The notes beneath the pieces are model-generated. The model searched no databases. It saw nothing but the letters and a program-made list of their open reading frames with translations, and was not told where the DNA came from. From Styela clava (lineage: Eukaryota > Chordata > Ascidiacea > Stolidobranchia > Styelidae): a DNA stretch of 64,000 nucleotides. The stretch is from contig NC_135254.1 in NCBI RefSeq assembly GCF_964204865.1, forward strand, positions 16,373,001-16,437,000. Reading direction: 5' to 3'. Position numbers and translations under genes: made by a program. This document shows positions 63,481 to 64,000 of this stretch, piece by piece (positions within the stretch are counted from its first letter, which is position 1; each line of letters begins with the position of its first letter).

Positions 63481-64000
63481 GAAATGACTAATGAACGCAG
63501 GAGATCAATCTATCAAACATGGTCTATCAAACATTTGTATTCATTTTACTTTTATTTATCATTTACTTGTTCCAGTTTTCCGTTACTTATGGTATATATG
63601 TTCCGTTTCTATTTTATTCTATTTTATAGTCACGCGTTTGAATAGTGGGAATTCCCCACCAAGTGTGGATTAGCAATGCTCAACCATTCTTTATTGTTAA
63701 TATCAACACTTGATATTTGAACATGGAATATCATATTGTTTTTGGCTGTTTCATTTCAGACTTGGGGTATAAACAGGAAAATATCCATAACCTTTCAACA
63801 CGACTATCTTGTGAAATTTAACGAAGAGCTTTCGCGACAAATTGGAACCAAATAAGCGAAAAGAGCGATTGATCACTCGCGCCAATACCTCGCCGTGATA
63901 ATTAATGTCGCGCTTATCAAATAGCAATATGACGACAAAAGAGAGATTGCGTAATGAACCAAAACGACGGATTCCTCGCGGACCGTTGAAAATTTAACTG

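Larger units (their letters stand above)
62774..64000. other. Right flank with repeats, no exon recognised
   Basis: Earlier exons of the first esterase domain are not visible, so they lie beyond the window or after a long intron. The sequence holds the acgtaa-rich stretch 62950-63030 and the tandem units 63220-63480. Confidence 0.5.

Overview
The window is animal nuclear DNA: AT-rich, with multi-exon genes on GT-AG introns and many cut-and-paste transposon remnants. The best clue to the organism is an integrin alpha gene with an inserted I (VWA) domain, a combination known from tunicates and vertebrates. With the compact introns and heavy hAT load, an ascidian-like tunicate is the most likely source (inference; species not identified).

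The layout is a tandem segmental array, X-Y-X-Y-X. Block X (about 9-10 kb) holds exons 5-9 of a CYP2-type cytochrome P450 on the + strand and, convergent to it, nine exons of a cholinesterase-like protein on the - strand. Block Y (about 12-16 kb) holds an intronless four-pass membrane protein on the - strand (innexin/pannexin-like by topology and cysteine pattern) and the first ten exons of an integrin alpha gene on the + strand. The blocks are X_A 5656-15918, Y_A 15919-31768, X_B 31769-40479, Y_B 40480-52635 and X_C 52636-about 61430. Unique sequence at the left supplies P450 exons 1-4. Unique sequence at the right supplies the missing N-terminal esterase exon and the end of a further esterase domain upstream of it.

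Most multi-exon genes are broken. P450 A has all nine exons (exactly 499 codons once introns are removed), but a 2,021-bp hAT element sits in exon 5 between perfect 8-bp target duplications. P450 B and C lack exons 1-4 and carry substitutions in two core motifs: I-helix Thr to Asn, and the last Gly of the haem loop to Ser. Esterases A and B lack the N-terminal exon. Copy C is complete and appears fused in frame to another esterase domain. All three copies replace the catalytic serine with glycine, as in neuroligin-type adhesion proteins. Both integrin copies stop after the I domain. The only intact stand-alone genes are the two copies of the 389-residue membrane protein.

Sequence differences make block X_B a mosaic: C-like through the P450 exons, A-like from the P450 3' end through most of the esterase. 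The switch falls in a tract of about 130 bp in P450 exon 9 and its 3' flank. That is what one unequal crossover between X_A and X_C would leave. Later changes include a 3.9-kb autonomous-type hAT in Y_A only, a retroposon-like insert in X_B and X_C only, and a perfect 32-bp foldback element in X_C only.
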